Shown: positions 61,684-64,000 of the stretch, in pieces
Layout: each line of letters begins with the position of its first letter
How positions within the stretch are numbered: the stretch's first letter is position 1
Assembly: GCA_965222755.1 (NCBI GenBank)
Contig: CBDCUK010000001.1
Coordinates: forward strand, 124,001 to 188,000
Length of the DNA: 64,000 nucleotides
Direction of reading: 5' to 3'
DNA from: JABABV01 sp965222755
GTDB taxonomy: Bacteria > Bacillota_I > Bacilli_A > Mycoplasmatales > JABABV01
The notes under the pieces: model-generated
The model's input: the letters and a program-made list of their open reading frames with translations, nothing else
Told to the model about the DNA's origin: nothing
Database searches by the model: none
Made by a program: the position numbers and the translations under genes

Positions 61684-63819
61684 TTAAGAAGCTCCTAAAA
61701 CTTTAACTGCTTCTAATTTTTCTTGTTTTTTAGCTTTGCGATCTTCTAGATGTTTAATACCAATAATAATAGTTGCTGTTGTTAGCGAACCAATTAAAAT
61801 TGTTACTAAATATAATAATCCATAACCATAATTAGTTGCAGATAAGTATTTACCATCTTTTAAACCACTAGGGATTGCATGTCCGATTGCTCCCACAAAG
61901 TAAACAATTGGTCCACCATGAGCAGCATTATCTCCAAACATAAATAATGCAGCGATCGCTGAAGCAACTGCTCCACCAACAACATTTGCTAAAATAAATT
62001 TTGGATATTTAACAGCGAATGGAATTGCTCCTTCAGTAATTCCAAACATTCCCATACCAAGAGCCGCAGTCGCGTTCGACTCATCTTCTTTATCAAATCT
62101 TAACTTAAAGATAAAGCGTCCGACTAATGTTCCGATTGCATTTCCTAATGGCGGTACTGCAATAGCAGCAGCTACCATTCCCATAATTTCTGGTTGTCCT
62201 CGACCAATATAGACAGAACCTAATAAGAAGGCAACTTTATTGATTGGTCCACCCATATCAAAGGCGACCATCGCTCCTAAAATCATCCCAACAATAAATA
62301 ATAAATTGTGAGCGATTAAATGTTCGATTACTGATTTGATTCCTTTTGATAATTCATATAAAGGTCAGTATCCAAAGAAAGCAAAAAATACTCATCCAGT
62401 TAATGTAAATAAAATTGGAATAATAATAATTGGTTCAATTGGTTTAATCATTGCTGGTAATTTAATAAATTGGTATCAGAATTTGACTCCATAACCAACT
62501 AAGAAACCAATTGCAATGGCTCCAAAGAATCCAGCATGAGCAGGATTATCAGCTGAGAAAGTCCCAAAACTCATATGATTTCAGTTAAATAATACTAAAT
62601 CAGTAAATTTTTGACCTGCTTTACCAGTGTAATTACCACTACCATTACCGATAACCATTGATAATATCATCGTTGGTGCAATCGCAGAACGACCACCAAT
62701 TGAATTAGCAATATATCCACCTAAAATTGGAATCATTAATGTAAAGGCACTAACCCCAATAATATTAATTACATTTCAAAAATCATTTTTGAAAACTCAA
62801 GCATGAGTTTTTGGATCAATTGTTGCTCCGATTCCTAGTGAAATAGCTAATAATAAACCACCACAAACTACGAACGGAATCATGTATGAAACACCAGACA
62901 TTAGATGTTGCATTGGTCCAGTTTTTGATTTTTGACGTTGACGTTCAATAAATGATGAGTTGTCACTACCATTACCTGAACCGGCACCTGGTTCAATTGG
63001 TGCACTTAATGCTTGATCAAATAATCCTTTAGTATCCTTTAAAGGCGCCGCTACTTTTGTATATAGAACTCGTTTTCCAGCAAAGCGTTCCATTCCAGTA
63101 ACATTAACATCGGCAGCAATAATAACAGCATCAGCTGCTTCGATATCTTTATCTGTTAATTTAGTTCCAACACCCTCAGCTCCCTGAGTTTCGATTTTAA
63201 CATTATAACCTAAACTCTCACCAACAGTAGTTAGTTTTTTAGCAGCCATAAAAGTATGTGCTATTCCTGTTGGACAAGCGGTAATTCCAACAAAAGATAA
63301 CTGTTTTTTAGCATCTTTGTTAGTAGTTTTCGCTACTATTTTATTACCTTTTGCTTTTGCTTTTGGTGCATTAGCAACTTTATTAATTAAATCTGCTAAC
63401 TTATTAGCATCTTTAATTTCTTTTAAATTTTTACGAAATTCTGGATTAATTAGTTCTGTTGATAATTTAGCAAGAACTGATAAATAGTCAAACTTAACTG
63501 TTTTTTTTCCAGGAATAATAATTGCAATTGCAATCTTAGTTGGTTTTCCATCCATTGATTTTCAATCAATTGCTTTTTTCAATCTTAATAAAAAGATTGC
63601 TGGTTTAAGATTGGCATTTGTTTTTGCATGCGGAATGGCAATACCATCTTCAAAACCAGTAGTAGATTCTAATTCACGCTTTTTAAAAGCATCAACTAAA
63701 CTACTTTCGTTATTACAAAAACCAAGTTCAACTGCTTTTTTGGCAATTAATTTAAATGCATCTTCTTTATTAGAGACATCGGCATTTAAAAAAACCTGAT
63801 TGTTATTTATTAGGTTCAT
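61684..63819 (-). CDS. fruA: Fructose-specific PTS enzyme IIABC
   Basis: 711 residues in one frame, joined through TGA codons at 63562 and others. Order: IIA domain with the phosphorylated His64 in GIAIPHAKTN; a linker rich in Lys and Ala; IIB with Cys182 in FVGITACPTGIAHTF; a Ser/Gly linker; IIC membrane domain from about residue 290 with GGPINKVAF and the family ITEGAIPFAVKYP segment. It takes up and phosphorylates fructose (or mannose, given manA). AAAGGAG precedes the ATG. No fruK or fruR is in the window; they may lie beyond the right edge. Confidence 0.95.
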
Positions 63820-63892
63820 TCTTTTCTCCTTTTAAAAATTAAAATATTTTTTTATTTTTATTTTTTTATTAATTTATTTAATAATAAGATAG

Positions 63893-63908
63893 AGGTCATT
63901 AAAGACCC
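63893..63908. promoter_or_regulatory. Small palindrome in the fruA leader
   Basis: GGTC and GACC flank ATTAAA at 63894-63907, inside the AT-rich region between a candidate -10 and the fruA start. It could be an operator or a small hairpin near the start of the transcript. Confidence 0.3.
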
Positions 63909-63956
63909 TAATATATATTCTATATTATTTTATATAAAATTTATATAAAAATCTTT

Positions 63957-63970
63957 TGTAAGCGTTTTCT
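63957..63970. promoter_or_regulatory. CRE-like site upstream of fruA
   Basis: TGTAAGCGTTTTCT matches the Firmicute catabolite-responsive element (TGWAANCGNTNWCA) at all positions but the last. It is 137 bases upstream of fruA. A LacI/CcpA-family regulator would be needed; none is seen in the window. Confidence 0.45.
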
Positions 63971-64000
63971 TAAATAAAATTTATATGCCATACAAAATAA

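Overview
The window is chromosomal DNA of a very AT-rich mollicute that reads UGA as tryptophan. In-frame TGA codons interrupt nearly every conserved gene (dnaE, thiI, ezrA, miaB, ileS, ftsA, fruA and others), each at a point where the family continues. A tRNA-Trp with a UCA anticodon lies at 12523-12597. Genes were therefore rebuilt by reading through TGA. Gene content and order (ezrA-thiI, gpsB-recU-dnaD beside rnpB, rsmH-ftsA-ftsZ-sepF, scpA-scpB-rluB, both ECF-type S components and a fructose PTS) look like a Spiroplasma/Entomoplasmatales relative, but the sequence alone does not settle the genus. I see no phage, insertion sequence, CRISPR array, rRNA or replication origin.

Layout. 1-7300 (minus): dnaE, a tail-anchored protein, nrnA, thiI, ezrA. 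7300-8270: promoter, structured leader and rpsD on plus. 8268-11491 (minus): tyrS, a YtxH-like/DUF948 pair, pncB. 11650-12504: DegV protein on plus, then tRNA-Trp(UCA). 12671-20446 (minus): acpP, two unknown proteins, miaB, ymdB, recA, pgsA, a DJ-1/PfpI protein and several small membrane-anchored proteins. 20539-23700: rnpB, gpsB, recU (plus), dnaD, a degenerate YugP-like membrane protein and HU. 23805-28356 (minus): gpsA, der, cmk, a membrane protein and a RibU-like S component. 28555-29109: ppa on plus. 29138-35338 (minus): rluB, scpB, scpA, two tandem pyrimidine nucleoside phosphorylase genes, plsC, acpS. 35457-37351 (plus): rnhC, ferritin, an unknown gene. 37382-48445 (minus): rluD, lspA, an ABC exporter pair, ileS, the division cluster sepF-ftsZ-ftsA-rsmH, rpmF. 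48517-55787 (minus): a thiamine salvage locus, an unknown 449-residue protein and a Bcp-type peroxiredoxin. 55788-57289: two gene-poor stretches around a small membrane protein. 57290-59471 (plus): marR-MATE operon. 59495-63819 (minus): a DUF2130 protein, manA and fruA.

The most interesting locus is the thiamine region. A complete TPP riboswitch with its terminator precedes a ThiT transporter gene. Upstream lie two TenA-family genes, a second ThiT-like S component, thiE and thiD. This implies salvage of thiamine pieces, which is unusual for reduced mollicute genomes. One TenA lacks the usual substrate-binding Asp and its gene appears to be transcribed without a leader. Other leads are an FtsA with altered nucleotide-binding motifs, a division operon without mraZ but with a 17-bp hairpin in its leader, a DnaE whose PHP domain has lost its metal ligands, a YugP homologue without its zinc motif, and a diverged deoA duplicate with its own structured leader.
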